Origin: JAFGBI01 sp964454025
Lineage (GTDB): Bacteria > Myxococcota_A > Polyangia > Polyangiales > Polyangiaceae
Length of the DNA: 64,000 nucleotides
Direction: 5' to 3'
NCBI GenBank assembly: GCA_964454025.1
Contig: CAYVRP010000011.1
Span: 40,049-104,048 of the forward strand
Shown: positions 15,558-24,222 of the stretch, piece after piece
Numbering within the stretch: the first letter of the stretch is position 1
Layout: each line of letters opens with the position of its first letter
The notes under the pieces: generated by a model
Databases searched by the model: none
Told to the model about the DNA's origin: nothing
What the model saw: the letters and a program-made list of their open reading frames with translations, nothing else
Position numbers and translations under genes: made by a program

Positions 15558-17138
15558 ATGCGCATCGCGCTGGTCGGCGCCGACGTGGAGGACAACCTGG
15601 GGCTCGGGATGGTCGCCGCGGCGCTCGGTGCGGCGCGGCACCGCGTCGAGGTGGTGCCGTACAACGACCTCGATCAGCTCGACGCGGTCCTCGCCGAGCG
15701 CCGCGCGCGCCGCCCGGGGCTCATCGGGCTCGGGATGCAGTTCCAGCACCGCGCCCGGGACTTCCTCATGCTGGCGCGGGGGCTGCGCGCGGAGGGCTTC
15801 CGGGGCCACCTGGCGCGGGCGGGCAGTACGCGACGCTCGCGGCCGACGAGCTCGTCCGGCACGAGGCGGCGCTCGACTCGGTGGTGCTCCACGACGGGGA
15901 AACCACCGTGGTGGAGCTGTTCCGCGCGCTCGAGCGGCGAGAACCGCTGGACGCGGTCCCCGGCCTCGTCGTCCGCGGCGGTGACGGCGCGCCGCTCCGG
16001 ACGGCGCCGCGGCCGCTGCACGAGGATCTCGACGCGTTGCCCTTCGCGCGGCGCGCTCGGCGGGAGCCACCTCGGCTGGGACTACCGGATCGCGGACGAC
16101 CGCGCGGAGCTGCTCTACCGGATCGCGGCGGCCTCCCTCCACGAGCGGAACTTCGACGCCGGCGGCGTCGCCAACCGCACCATGGGCCTCGGCTACATGA
16201 CCCAGGTCCTCGCGACGTTCTACGAAGCATCCGCGCCGCGCGGCCGGCGGCTGCTGGCGCGCGGCGCGGAGCTGGTCCAAAGGGTTACGCTCGACACCGC
16301 GTCGCACCTCGAGGCGGCCATCGCGCTCGCCGCCGGCGCCGAGCTCGGGGACCGGGACCGGATCGAGCGCGAGACGGCCCGGCTCGCACTCCGCGTCGCG
16401 GCCCACGCTCGGCAGTGGCACGCCGCTCTCGACGACCTCATCGAGGGCCTGCTCGCGTTCACCGAGGAGCAGCGGGAGGAGGCCGCGCGGCGCGCGCGGA
16501 TTCGGTCGCTGCGCGGCGCGGTGGGGGGCGTCGCCGTCGTCGGCGCCATGTCCCTCGGCGCGCAGGCCTGCGGCGGCCGCGCGACCCACGACGATGGGGA
16601 TCCCGGTCCCTCCGCCGACGCCGGCGCGGGCGGCGCCGGGGAGGAGGGCGGCGCGGGCGGCTTCGTGCAGCTCGGCGGCGCGGGCGGCACCGTGGATCCG
16701 TTGCCCTTCGGCGGCAGCGGCGGCTACGCCTACGACATGCTGCCGACGGGCGCGTTCGGCGGGATGATCGACGACTCCACGCCCAGCGGCGGCGGCCTGG
16801 GCGGCACGGTGGACGATCCGTGGCCCGACGGGGGCACGGGCGGTTTCGTGTCGGACGCGCTGCCCGCCGGCGGTTTCGGCATCGGGGGCTCGGATCGGGC
16901 GGGGGGCTCCGGCGGCTTCGTGTCCGACGATCTCCCGGCGGGCGGGCGCGGGGGTTCTCAGGGCGACACCATCCCTCTCGGCGGTTTCGGCGGCTTCGTC
17001 TCCGACAGGGTGCCCGCCGACGGCGGCACGGCGGGCCACGGCGGCGAGCCCGTCGCCGGCGCCGGCGGGCTCGCCGGGGCGTCGGGTGCCGGCGGGGGCG
17101 CCGTCGCGACGCTGCGCGCGAAGCAGGTCTGGGCGTGA
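15558..17138 (+). pseudogene. B12-binding radical SAM gene lacking its radical SAM core
   Basis: From ATG 15558 (GGAGG seven bases upstream) one frame encodes an N-terminal B12-binding Rossmann half-domain (MRIALVGADVEDNLGLG to about 15815). The coding signal then moves to another frame (QYATLAADELVRHEAALDSV, then LHEDLDALPFARR, to about 16050) and returns to the first frame with HLGWDYRIADDRAELLYRIA and MGLGYMTQVLATFYEA. The pre-core linker is joined directly to the C-terminal helical region, and the CxxxCxxC iron-sulfur motif and TIM-barrel core are absent. The gene ends with a hydrophobic stretch and a Gly-rich repeat tail. The likely history is a large internal deletion with frameshifts. 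Sequencing error could explain the frameshifts but not the missing core. Confidence 0.65.
16640..17060 (+). repeat. Gly-rich repeats in the tail of the radical SAM remnant
   Basis: About seven degenerate copies of a 17-20-residue unit of the form GG-x-GGFVSD-x-LPAGG (for example GGFVSDALPAGGFG and GGFVSDDLPAGGRG). The frame is intact through all copies even though the upstream enzyme is broken. Its role is unknown. Confidence 0.6.
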
Positions 17139-17153
17139 CGGCCGCCGCGCCGC

Positions 17154-19073
17154 TCACGGCAGCGACGGGGCGAGGGCCTTCGGGGCTCGATGGCGGAGGA
17201 ACGCCAGCACCTCCGCCCGGCTGTCGGTCGGGAGCGCGAACAGGTCGAACACCGCGCGATCCAGGGCCTCGCGCGCCGCGCGGGTCAGCCCGCCGCCGCG
17301 GGTCGCCTCGCTCGCGATCTGCTGGACGCGGGCGCGCCCGGGGCCGTCGTCGGGCGGCGACGGCAGCGCGCGCAGGTGCGCGATCTTCACCTGCGGGAAC
17401 GCTGCCTGCCGCGCGTCGCGCTGGCGGCTCAGGTGGAGCGCGCGGTAGAGCGCGCTGTTGAGCAGCCCCAGGAGGAGCTCGCCGGGCAGGTCCGGCCCCT
17501 CGTAGCCGGCCAGGAGCGAGTTGCGGAAGCGCAGGCCGCCGTGGCGCGCCGCGATCGGGTACGCCGCGGTCTGGCGCACCACCAGGGTGGCCCGCGCGTA
17601 GTCCGCCAGGGGGCGCAGGCGGCAGCGGGCCGCGGCGAGGACGACCGGGTCCGGGTGCAGGAAGAGCTCCGGCGGGTCCTCCCGGAACTCCTGCACGTTG
17701 CGCCCCTCGAGCAGCGGCTCGACGAAGGGCGCCGCGGGCGCGCCGGCGCGCCGGAAGAGCTCCGCGGTGACGCGGCGATTGCTTTGCAGCCCGAGCTCGC
17801 CGAAGGTGCGGGGAGGCAACGGCGGCCGCCCCGCGAGCTCGAGCAGGCACGCGGGCACCCCGATCGCGCGGGCGTCGCCGCGCAGGCGAGCCCGCTCGGC
17901 GAGCACCCAGGGGCGGGACCGCTCCTCGTCGGTGGCGAGCGGGGCGCGCCGGGGCGTGGCGACCAGGCCGAAGCAGGGCTGCACGACCCCCGGGAAGGCG
18001 TCCTGGCCGTCCTCGAGCAGCGGCTCGGCGGGCACGTGGGTCGCGCAGAGCGCGGCGCGACAGCTCGCGTAGCCGTCGAGGTCGGCGACCGAGCTCGGGA
18101 GCAGGAGCGAGATGACGCCACGCGGGGCGAGCTCCGTCGCGCGCTGCACGAAGAGGCTCTGGAGCGTGGGATAGCCGCGGAAGGCGGGGTAGCGGCGCCG
18201 GTACTCCGCGCGCACCGCGGGCGGGAGCGGCTGCGCCGCGCGCCCCTGGAACGCCACCCAGGGCGGGTTGCCGACCAGCCAGCTCACGTCGGTGAAGGGC
18301 GCGCGGGCGTCCAGCAGCGAGTCGCCGCGGACGAGCGGTCCCGGGCGGCCGAGGGGGGCGTCGCGCTCCTCCACGAACAGCCAGAGGGCGATCTCGGCCA
18401 CGCCGACGGCGAGCGAGGAGAGGTCCACCCCGCGCAGGAGCGCGACGATCCGTCGCCGCGCCGCCGGCCCCTCGCCGCGACCGCCCGCGCGGATCAACGC
18501 CGCGGCCGCCTCGAGCAGGAACGCCCCGCCCCCGACGGCCGGATCCAGCACCACGAAGCCGGGCGCGGCGGCCGCCGCGGCCAGCGAGGAGCGCTCGAGC
18601 GCGCGCTCGACGACCGAGCGCGCGACCGCGTGCGGGGTGAAGTAGCTCCCGGTCCGCCGCCGCTCGGCCGGCACGTCGCCGGCGCGCCGCTGGCGCGCGT
18701 CGAGGGCCAGCAGCAGGTCGAGGGCCTCGCCGATCCGGTGCGCCCGCCGCAGCGCCCGCTCCAGCTCGGCGCGCGGGGGCGGCCCCACCTCGGCGCGCGC
18801 GAACGCCGCCGCCGCCGCCGCCAGGGCGGGCGGGAGCTCCACCGCGCCGCCGAGGGCGTGGAGCGCGCCGTCGCGCAGCGCCCCGGGATCCGCGCCCACC
18901 TCCTCGAGCAGCGCCCGCGCGACCGCCAGCAGCACCCCCGCCCGGAGCCCCCGCGCTCGCGGCTCGAGCGCCGTCGCCGGGGCGGCGCCGTCGCCGGCCG
19001 CGCGCTCCCGGAGCGCCTCGCTCGCGCGCAGGTACGCGTCCTCCAGGGTCACGGCCTCCCCGTTCGGCGCCAT
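17154..19073 (-). CDS. N6-adenine DNA methyltransferase, Eco57I/type IIG-like
   Basis: A 639-residue protein with the gamma-class N6-adenine methyltransferase layout. GSYFTP (residues 142-147) is motif X, LDPAVGGGAFLLEAA (176-190) is motif I for S-adenosylmethionine, and VGNPPWVAF (268-276) holds the catalytic NPPW of motif IV. A C-terminal TaqI-like target-recognition region has LFLHPDPVVLAAA and SLLAGYEGPDLPGELLLGLLNSALY. The N-terminal 100 residues are alanine-rich helices and show no PD-(D/E)xK nuclease motif, so it may modify without cutting. It starts only one base after the stop of the flippase-like gene, so it appears to be the last gene of the glycolipid operon, an odd setting for a DNA methyltransferase. 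Confidence 0.82.
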   Translation of the reverse strand: MAPNGEAVTLEDAYLRASEALRERAAGDGAAPATALEPRARGLRAGVLLAVARALLEEVGADPGALRDGALHALGGAVELPPALAAAAAAFARAEVGPPPRAELERALRRAHRIGEALDLLLALDARQRRAGDVPAERRRTGSYFTPHAVARSVVERALERSSLAAAAAAPGFVVLDPAVGGGAFLLEAAAALIRAGGRGEGPAARRRIVALLRGVDLSSLAVGVAEIALWLFVEERDAPLGRPGPLVRGDSLLDARAPFTDVSWLVGNPPWVAFQGRAAQPLPPAVRAEYRRRYPAFRGYPTLQSLFVQRATELAPRGVISLLLPSSVADLDGYASCRAALCATHVPAEPLLEDGQDAFPGVVQPCFGLVATPRRAPLATDEERSRPWVLAERARLRGDARAIGVPACLLELAGRPPLPPRTFGELGLQSNRRVTAELFRRAGAPAAPFVEPLLEGRNVQEFREDPPELFLHPDPVVLAAARCRLRPLADYARATLVVRQTAAYPIAARHGGLRFRNSLLAGYEGPDLPGELLLGLLNSALYRALHLSRQRDARQAAFPQVKIAHLRALPSPPDDGPGRARVQQIASEATRGGGLTRAAREALDRAVFDLFALPTDSRAEVLAFLRHRAPKALAPSLP

Positions 19074-19074
19074 C

Positions 19075-20037
19075 CTACGCTCGCTCTCCCGCGCTCGCCG
19101 CCGGCGGGGGCCGCGCGGGGCCGCTCCCGAGCAGCACCGTCAGGCCAGCCAGGCCCACGGCGAGGTTCGAGGCGAGCCAGACCAGCGACAGCGCGAAGGC
19201 CTGGTCCGCCTCGAGCCCGAACGGCACCAGCACGACCACGAACAGCGACTCCCGCAGGCCGTGCCCGCCGAGGCTCACCGGCAGCGTGGCCGCCACCAGG
19301 GCGACGGGGACGCCGAGGTAGAGCGCCGCCACCAGGTTGGGGACGGACCAGGCGGCGGCGACGGGCACCAGGATGGTCAGGGCGACCACCTGGTAGAGCA
19401 CCGACCAGGCCAGGGTCTCGAGGCGCGGTGCCGGGCGCGCGAGCGCGCCGCCCCAGGCGGCCGCGACGCGCCGGAGGCGCGCCGAGAGCGGCGCCGCGCG
19501 GCGCTCGCCGAGCCGCGCGGCCAGGCGGAGCGGCACGGGCGCCCCCACCACCAGCGCGGCGAGGACCGCGGCCATCCCGGCGGCGGCCGCCAGCACCGGC
19601 GCCGTGGCGCCGGTGAGCCCGCGCAGCAGGCCCACGGCCGACACCAGCACCAGCGAGAAGAGGCCGAGGAGCCGCTCGAACCCGACCGAGGCCCAGGCGT
19701 GCTCGGCGTCGCGCACGCGGCGGCTCGCGCGCAGGGCGCGCGCGACGTCGCCGCCGACGGAGGTGGGGAGCAGGAGGTTATAGGTGGTGCCGACCAGCGT
19801 GTCGCCGACCAGCGCCCAGGGGGACACGCGTTCGCCGAGGTGCGCGAGCACCCGGTGCCAGCGCCAGGCCGACACCAGCACCGAGAGCGCCGTGAGCGCG
19901 AGCGCGGCGGCGATGGCGCCGGCCGAGAGCGAGCGGAGCGCCCGCGCGACCCCGCCCAGGTCGACCCGCAGCAGCACCGCGGCGAGCAGCGCCACCGTGA
20001 CCAGGAGCTTGAGCGCCAGCGTGACCGGGCGCCTCAT
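19075..20037 (-). CDS. UPF0104/LPG-synthase-TM family membrane protein (flippase-like)
   Basis: A 320-residue inner-membrane protein with about eight hydrophobic segments and the conserved family pattern: WRWHRVLAHLG after the second segment, GTTYNLLLPTSVGGDVARA, a VGFERLLGLFSL segment, and the late loop LPVSLGGHGLRESLFV. The family includes the flippase half of MprF and archaeal AglD, which handle lipid-linked aminoacyl or glycosyl groups. The start overlaps the methyltransferase stop by four bases. In this operon it could flip or present the product of the upstream sugar enzymes. That role is inference from context. Confidence 0.8.
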   Translation of the reverse strand: MRRPVTLALKLLVTVALLAAVLLRVDLGGVARALRSLSAGAIAAALALTALSVLVSAWRWHRVLAHLGERVSPWALVGDTLVGTTYNLLLPTSVGGDVARALRASRRVRDAEHAWASVGFERLLGLFSLVLVSAVGLLRGLTGATAPVLAAAAGMAAVLAALVVGAPVPLRLAARLGERRAAPLSARLRRVAAAWGGALARPAPRLETLAWSVLYQVVALTILVPVAAAWSVPNLVAALYLGVPVALVAATLPVSLGGHGLRESLFVVVLVPFGLEADQAFALSLVWLASNLAVGLAGLTVLLGSGPARPPPAASAGERA

Positions 20038-20858
20038 GGCGGCGCGGCGCGGGCCTCGCGGCAGAAGAGGAGCGCCTTGTAGTCGGCCAGCGGCTCGAGC
20101 GCGCGCCCGAAGCCGGCGGCGTGCGCTCGGTCGAGCACCTGCTCGCCGGCGCGGAACAGGGGCGTGGTCAGGAGCGGGGGCAGGTCGCGGAAGGCGAGCA
20201 GGTACCGCGCGGGCACGAACATCACCCCGCGCCGCGCGACGAGCTGGAGCCCCTGGCGGCGCGCCCGCTCGCACCAGTCGTCGACGCTGGCCCGGAGGAT
20301 CCGCGCCAGCAGCCGCCCCGCGTGCACGGGCTCGATGAGCAGCACGCGCCCGCCCGCGCGGACGAGCGAGGCCACGTGGCCGAGCGTCCGCTCGAGCTCG
20401 TCGAGATCGCGGCAGGCGAGCGCGAGGCAGCCGACGGTGAGCGCGACGTCGAAGGCGCCGACGAGGGCCGGGTCCGGCGCGCGGCTGACGTCGTGCTCGG
20501 AGAAGGTGACGTCGAGCCCCGCCCCGGCCGCGTCCCGTCGCGCCACCTCCAGCGCGAGCGGCGAGAAGTCGAAGCCGTGCACCCGGGCGCCGCGGCGCGC
20601 GAGCAGCAGGCTCATGCGCCCGGTCCCGGCGCCGACGTCGGCGACGCGGAGCCCCGCGACCGGCCCCAGGAGCTCCTCGAGCAGCGCGACCTGGCGCGCG
20701 TGGACGTGCTCGTTGTAGGCGTTGCTGGGCCAGTTGCTCCGCGCCAGCCCCTGGTAGGCGCGCGCCTTCTTGTCCCAGTACGCGGGTGAGTCGTACAGGC
20801 CCCGCTTGCGTCGCCGGTCCCGCAGCAGCTCGAGCAGGCCGAGGCCCCGCCCGGTCAC
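20034..20858 (-). CDS. Class I SAM-dependent methyltransferase
   Basis: A 274-residue cytosolic methyltransferase. The glycine-rich SAM motif VADVGAGTGRMSLLL lies at about residues 70-84, the acidic end of strand 2 at HGFDFSPLALEVARR, and a later VLLIEPVHAG strand follows. The N-terminus YDSPAYWDKKARAY is like family members acting on sugars or lipids. The GTG start at 20858 overlaps the ATP-grasp stop in a GTGA arrangement, and its own stop overlaps the next start, indicating translational coupling. Probable target: a sugar or lipid intermediate of the operon. Confidence 0.8.
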   Translation of the reverse strand: MTGRGLGLLELLRDRRRKRGLYDSPAYWDKKARAYQGLARSNWPSNAYNEHVHARQVALLEELLGPVAGLRVADVGAGTGRMSLLLARRGARVHGFDFSPLALEVARRDAAGAGLDVTFSEHDVSRAPDPALVGAFDVALTVGCLALACRDLDELERTLGHVASLVRAGGRVLLIEPVHAGRLLARILRASVDDWCERARRQGLQLVARRGVMFVPARYLLAFRDLPPLLTTPLFRAGEQVLDRAHAAGFGRALEPLADYKALLFCREARAAPP

Positions 20859-22090
20859 GACGCCTCCGTGGTGTCGATCTCGATCCGCGCCATCGCGGCC
20901 GCCGCCCGCGCCTCGGCCTCGGCCCGGCTCGCGCCGCAGGCGAGGACGTGGCCGGCGCGCTTGGCGCCATCGGTGAGCGGGTGCACCGTGTCGCCCGGGC
21001 CCACGTAGACCTGCGCGTCGACCACGCCGGGCAGCGCGCGCGCCGCGTCGAGCCCCCGCACGGCGCGGACGCGCCCGGGCCGGCCGACGAGGAAACGGCC
21101 GGTGGCGCCGCCGTGCGAAGGCGCCTCGGGCCCGGCGCGCTCCCAGTCCTCGCGGCCGAGCGCCACCCCCACGATCCGGCGGTACAGGGACACGCCCGAG
21201 GCGAGCAGGGTGACGTCCGGGTCGAGCCCGCCCCCGAGGCGGAGCGCGGTTTCGACGACGAACGCGCCGCGGGGTCCGCAGCGCACCTGGGTATAGGACG
21301 GCCCACGGTCGTAGCCGAGGGCACGGAGCCCGGCGATGGCCGCGGCCTCGACGCGTGCCCGATCGGCGTCCACGAGCTCCGGCGGGTGGACCTCGGCGAA
21401 GGTGATCCCGGGCGGCTCCGGGTACTCGGTGATGATGCGCTCGGTGACCGCGAGGATCTCGGTCGCGCCGTCGCGGGTGTAGGCGGCGACGCTGAACTCG
21501 CGCCCCTCGATGAAGGCCTCGAGCACGCAGCGCGGCGCGTCCATGACGCGCCCGGCCGCGCCCAGCGCATCGGCGATCGCCGGCGCGAGCTCGTCGGGGC
21601 GCATCACCACCCGCACCCCGCGCTGGCCCCATCCGCGCGCCGGCTTCAGCACCACGGGGAGCCCGTGCTCGGCGACGAAGGCGGCGGCCTCGGCGGCGGT
21701 GGCGACCACCCGGTACGCCGGGGAGGGGGCGCCCCCGCGGGCGTAGAGGGCGCGCATGTCGTCCTTGTGCACGGCCGCCGCGATCCGCGCGCTGGCGGCG
21801 TAGAACGGCAGCCCGAGCGCCTCCGCCGCGCGGGCGGTCGGGATCACCGCGTGGTCCGAGCCGCCGGTGGTGAGGCCCCGGACCCCGTGCTCGCGCGCGG
21901 CGCGGGCGATCCCGTCCGCGTCGGTGGTGGAGGCCTCCGCGAAGGCGTCGCACAGGTCACGCCCTACCGCGCGCGGGTTCTGGTCGAGGCCTACCACGAA
22001 CAGCCCCTCCGCGCGGCAGAACCGGAGCAGGCCGAGCTGGGGAAAGCCGCAGCCTACGATCAGGATCCGCGCGGCGCCGGGGGCGGTCAT
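20855..22090 (-). CDS. ATP-grasp ligase
   Basis: A 411-residue enzyme. The N-terminal pre-ATP-grasp domain has ILIVGCGFPQLGLLRF. The ATP-grasp fold follows with LPVVLKPARGWGQRGVRVV (lysine and glycine-rich loop) and CVLEAFIEGREFSVAAY, then FVVETALRLGGGLDPDV with the metal-binding glutamate. Relatives ligate a carboxylate to an amine through an acyl-phosphate, including amino-acid ligases. Next to an aminosugar-forming aminotransferase, ligation of an acyl or aminoacyl group to a sugar amine is a reasonable inference. The ATG at 22090 overlaps the glycosyltransferase stop by four bases. Confidence 0.8.
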   Translation of the reverse strand: MTAPGAARILIVGCGFPQLGLLRFCRAEGLFVVGLDQNPRAVGRDLCDAFAEASTTDADGIARAAREHGVRGLTTGGSDHAVIPTARAAEALGLPFYAASARIAAAVHKDDMRALYARGGAPSPAYRVVATAAEAAAFVAEHGLPVVLKPARGWGQRGVRVVMRPDELAPAIADALGAAGRVMDAPRCVLEAFIEGREFSVAAYTRDGATEILAVTERIITEYPEPPGITFAEVHPPELVDADRARVEAAAIAGLRALGYDRGPSYTQVRCGPRGAFVVETALRLGGGLDPDVTLLASGVSLYRRIVGVALGREDWERAGPEAPSHGGATGRFLVGRPGRVRAVRGLDAARALPGVVDAQVYVGPGDTVHPLTDGAKRAGHVLACGASRAEAEARAAAAMARIEIDTTEAS

Positions 22091-23052
22091 CGGTCTGCCT
22101 CCGGCCTCGGCGCGGCGTCGTCGAGGTTGAGCTCCTCCGCGATCCGGTACAGGGGGCGGTCCTGCGTCTGGATGAAGATGCGCCCCACGTACTCCCCGAT
22201 CACGCTGAGCGCGATGAGCTGGAGCCCGCCGATCACGACCACGGCACTGAAGAGGCTGGTGTAGCCGAGCGTGATGTCGACGCCGAGCAGCTTCTGTACG
22301 ACCCGGTAGAGCGCGAACGCGATCCCGGCCAGCGCGAACGCCGCGCCCGCGGTGCCGATCAGGCGCAGCGGCCGGACGCTGAAGCCGACCATCAGGTCGA
22401 AGGTGTGGTTGACCAGCTTGGCGAGGTCGTACTTGGTGCGGCCAGCGCGCCGTGCCGCGTGCGCCACGGGGATGGAGGCGGCGCGAGCGCCGGTCCACTC
22501 CGCCAGCGCGCTGAAGAACTTGCGCTTCTCGGGCAGCCCCGCGATGAGGCGCGCGACGTCGCCGCGGATCAGGCGGAAGGTGGTCACGTCTTCGGGCAGA
22601 CGGATGTCGAGCACGGTGCGCATGAACCAGACCAGCAGGCGGGAGGCGAGCACCCGCAGGAGCGGGTCCTGGCGCCGCTCGCGGGCTCCGTACACGATCT
22701 CGTAGCCCTCGTCGCGCTTGGCCAGGAGCTTCGGGATCTCCTCCGGCGGGTTCTGCAGATCGCCGTCCGTCTGCAGGATCCACCGGCCCCGCGCGCGCAG
22801 CATGCCGGCCTGGACCGCCGCCTCCTGGCCGAAGTTGCGGGCGAAGCGGAGCACCTTGAGCCGCCGGTCGCCGGCGGCCAGGGTGCGGAGCAGGCTCGGG
22901 GTGCGGTCGCCGCTGCCGTCGTCCACGATCACGATCTCGAAGGGCGGGCCCAGCCGTTCGAGGACCGCCCGCAGCCGCTGCACCAGCTCCTCGACGTTGT
23001 CCTCCTCGTTGTAGACGGGGACGACCACGCTCAGCTCGGGCGCGTCCGTCAT
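22087..23052 (-). CDS. GT2 polyprenyl-phosphate glycosyltransferase, ArnC/GtrB-like
   Basis: A 321-residue membrane glycosyltransferase. The GT-A domain has SVVVPVYNEEDNVEELV, VIVDDGSGDRT, LRFARNFGQEAAVQAG and the DxD-like QTDGDLQNPPEEIP, then DVTTFRLI and RAGRTKYDLAKL. Two C-terminal membrane segments end with LIALSVIGEYVGRIFIQTQ, as in ArnC, GtrB and DPM1. It would transfer a sugar from a nucleotide donor to undecaprenyl phosphate on the cytoplasmic face. Four-base overlaps on both sides couple it to the aminotransferase and the ATP-grasp gene. ArnC is the nearest role given the ArnB-like gene just before it. Confidence 0.87.
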   Translation of the reverse strand: MTDAPELSVVVPVYNEEDNVEELVQRLRAVLERLGPPFEIVIVDDGSGDRTPSLLRTLAAGDRRLKVLRFARNFGQEAAVQAGMLRARGRWILQTDGDLQNPPEEIPKLLAKRDEGYEIVYGARERRQDPLLRVLASRLLVWFMRTVLDIRLPEDVTTFRLIRGDVARLIAGLPEKRKFFSALAEWTGARAASIPVAHAARRAGRTKYDLAKLVNHTFDLMVGFSVRPLRLIGTAGAAFALAGIAFALYRVVQKLLGVDITLGYTSLFSAVVVIGGLQLIALSVIGEYVGRIFIQTQDRPLYRIAEELNLDDAAPRPEADR

Positions 23053-24218
23053 CCGGCGCCCCCGGGGGCGGCCGGGACGCCCCCCGCGAGCGCCTCGCGG
23101 AGCGCCTCGTCCAGCGCCCCGACCACCTCGCTCACGTCGTCGGGGGGCAGGTCGGGGTAGAGCGGCAGGGTGACGGTCCGTTCGCCGAAGGCGAAGGCCT
23201 GCGGGTAGTCGTGGGGCGACAGGCCGAAGGTGTCGCGGTAGTAGGCCAGCGCGTGCACGGCGCGGTAGTTGACCGCGCACCCCACGCGGCGGCGCCCGAG
23301 CCCGGCCAGGACCGCGTCGCGGAGCGGCGCGGGCACCTGCACCGTGAACAGGTGGTGCGCGGAGGTGCCGCGCCGCGCCACCAGCCGCACGTGCTCGTGG
23401 CCCGAGAGCTCGCGCTCGTAGCGCTCGACCAGGGCCTGGCGGCGGGCGCGCCGCGCCTCGAGGTGCGGTAGCTGGGGCAGGAGCAGCGCCGCCTGGATGT
23501 CGGTGAGCGCCGCCTTGTAGCCGAGCTCGACCATGTCCCAGTGCCGGTACGCCTGGCCGTACCGGGAGGCGGCGTCCTTGGTGATGCCGTGGTTGCGCAG
23601 GCTGCGGAGCCGCGCCGCGAGCGCGGGGTCGTGGACGGCCAGCGCGCCCCCGTCCCCGCAGGTCAGGTTCTTGGTGGCGTAGAAGCTGAACGCGGTCGCG
23701 TCGGGGAGCTCGCCGGTGCGGGTGTCGTCGTCGCGGGCCTCGATGGAGTGAGCGGCGTCGTCGACCAGCCACAGGTGGTGGCGGTCCGCGATCGCGCGCA
23801 GCGCCCGGAGCTCCGCCAGCTGCCCGTAGAGGCCCACCGACAGGATGGCCCGCGTGCGCGGGGTGACGGCGGCCTCGACCCGCTCGGGATCGATGAGGCC
23901 GGTCCGCGGATCGATGTCCGCGAAGACGGGTCGCGCCCCCACCTGGAGCGCCGCGTTCGGGGTCGCCACGAAGGTCATCGGCGTGGTGATCACCTCGTCG
24001 CCCGGGCCCACGCCCAGCGCGCGCAGCGCGAGGACCAGCGACATCGAGCAGCTCGCGAGGCCGACCACGTGCTCCACGCCGAGATAGCCGGCGAACTGCC
24101 GCTCGAACTCGCCGACGCGCGGGCCGAGGGTGATGAAGATCGACGAGAGCGTCTCGGCCACGCTCGTGACCTCGGCCGGGCCCAGGCAGTGACGGAAGAA
24201 CTCGACGGGGCGGGACAT
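23049..24218 (-). CDS. DegT/DnrJ/EryC1/StrS (ArnB-like) sugar aminotransferase
   Basis: A 389-residue PLP enzyme. The start FFRHCLGPAEVTSV and ITLGPRVGEFERQFA match the family. AHSIEA and SFYATKNLTCGDGGALAV hold the active-site lysine (Lys183), close to the ArnB motif SFHAIKNITCAEGG. The C-terminal segment with YRAVHALAYYRDTFG is also family-typical. It would make a 4-amino or 3-amino nucleotide sugar from a keto-sugar, using glutamate as amino donor. It follows the epimerase by four bases and overlaps the glycosyltransferase by four bases. Confidence 0.88.
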   Translation of the reverse strand: MSRPVEFFRHCLGPAEVTSVAETLSSIFITLGPRVGEFERQFAGYLGVEHVVGLASCSMSLVLALRALGVGPGDEVITTPMTFVATPNAALQVGARPVFADIDPRTGLIDPERVEAAVTPRTRAILSVGLYGQLAELRALRAIADRHHLWLVDDAAHSIEARDDDTRTGELPDATAFSFYATKNLTCGDGGALAVHDPALAARLRSLRNHGITKDAASRYGQAYRHWDMVELGYKAALTDIQAALLLPQLPHLEARRARRQALVERYERELSGHEHVRLVARRGTSAHHLFTVQVPAPLRDAVLAGLGRRRVGCAVNYRAVHALAYYRDTFGLSPHDYPQAFAFGERTVTLPLYPDLPPDDVSEVVGALDEALREALAGGVPAAPGGAG

Positions 24219-24222
24219 CGGC

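Noticed and set aside
15090..17039. 649-residue minus-strand frame across the radical SAM remnant
   Set aside because: It has no recognisable motif and its composition is that of an antisense shadow; the plus strand shows B12-binding and radical SAM tail motifs.
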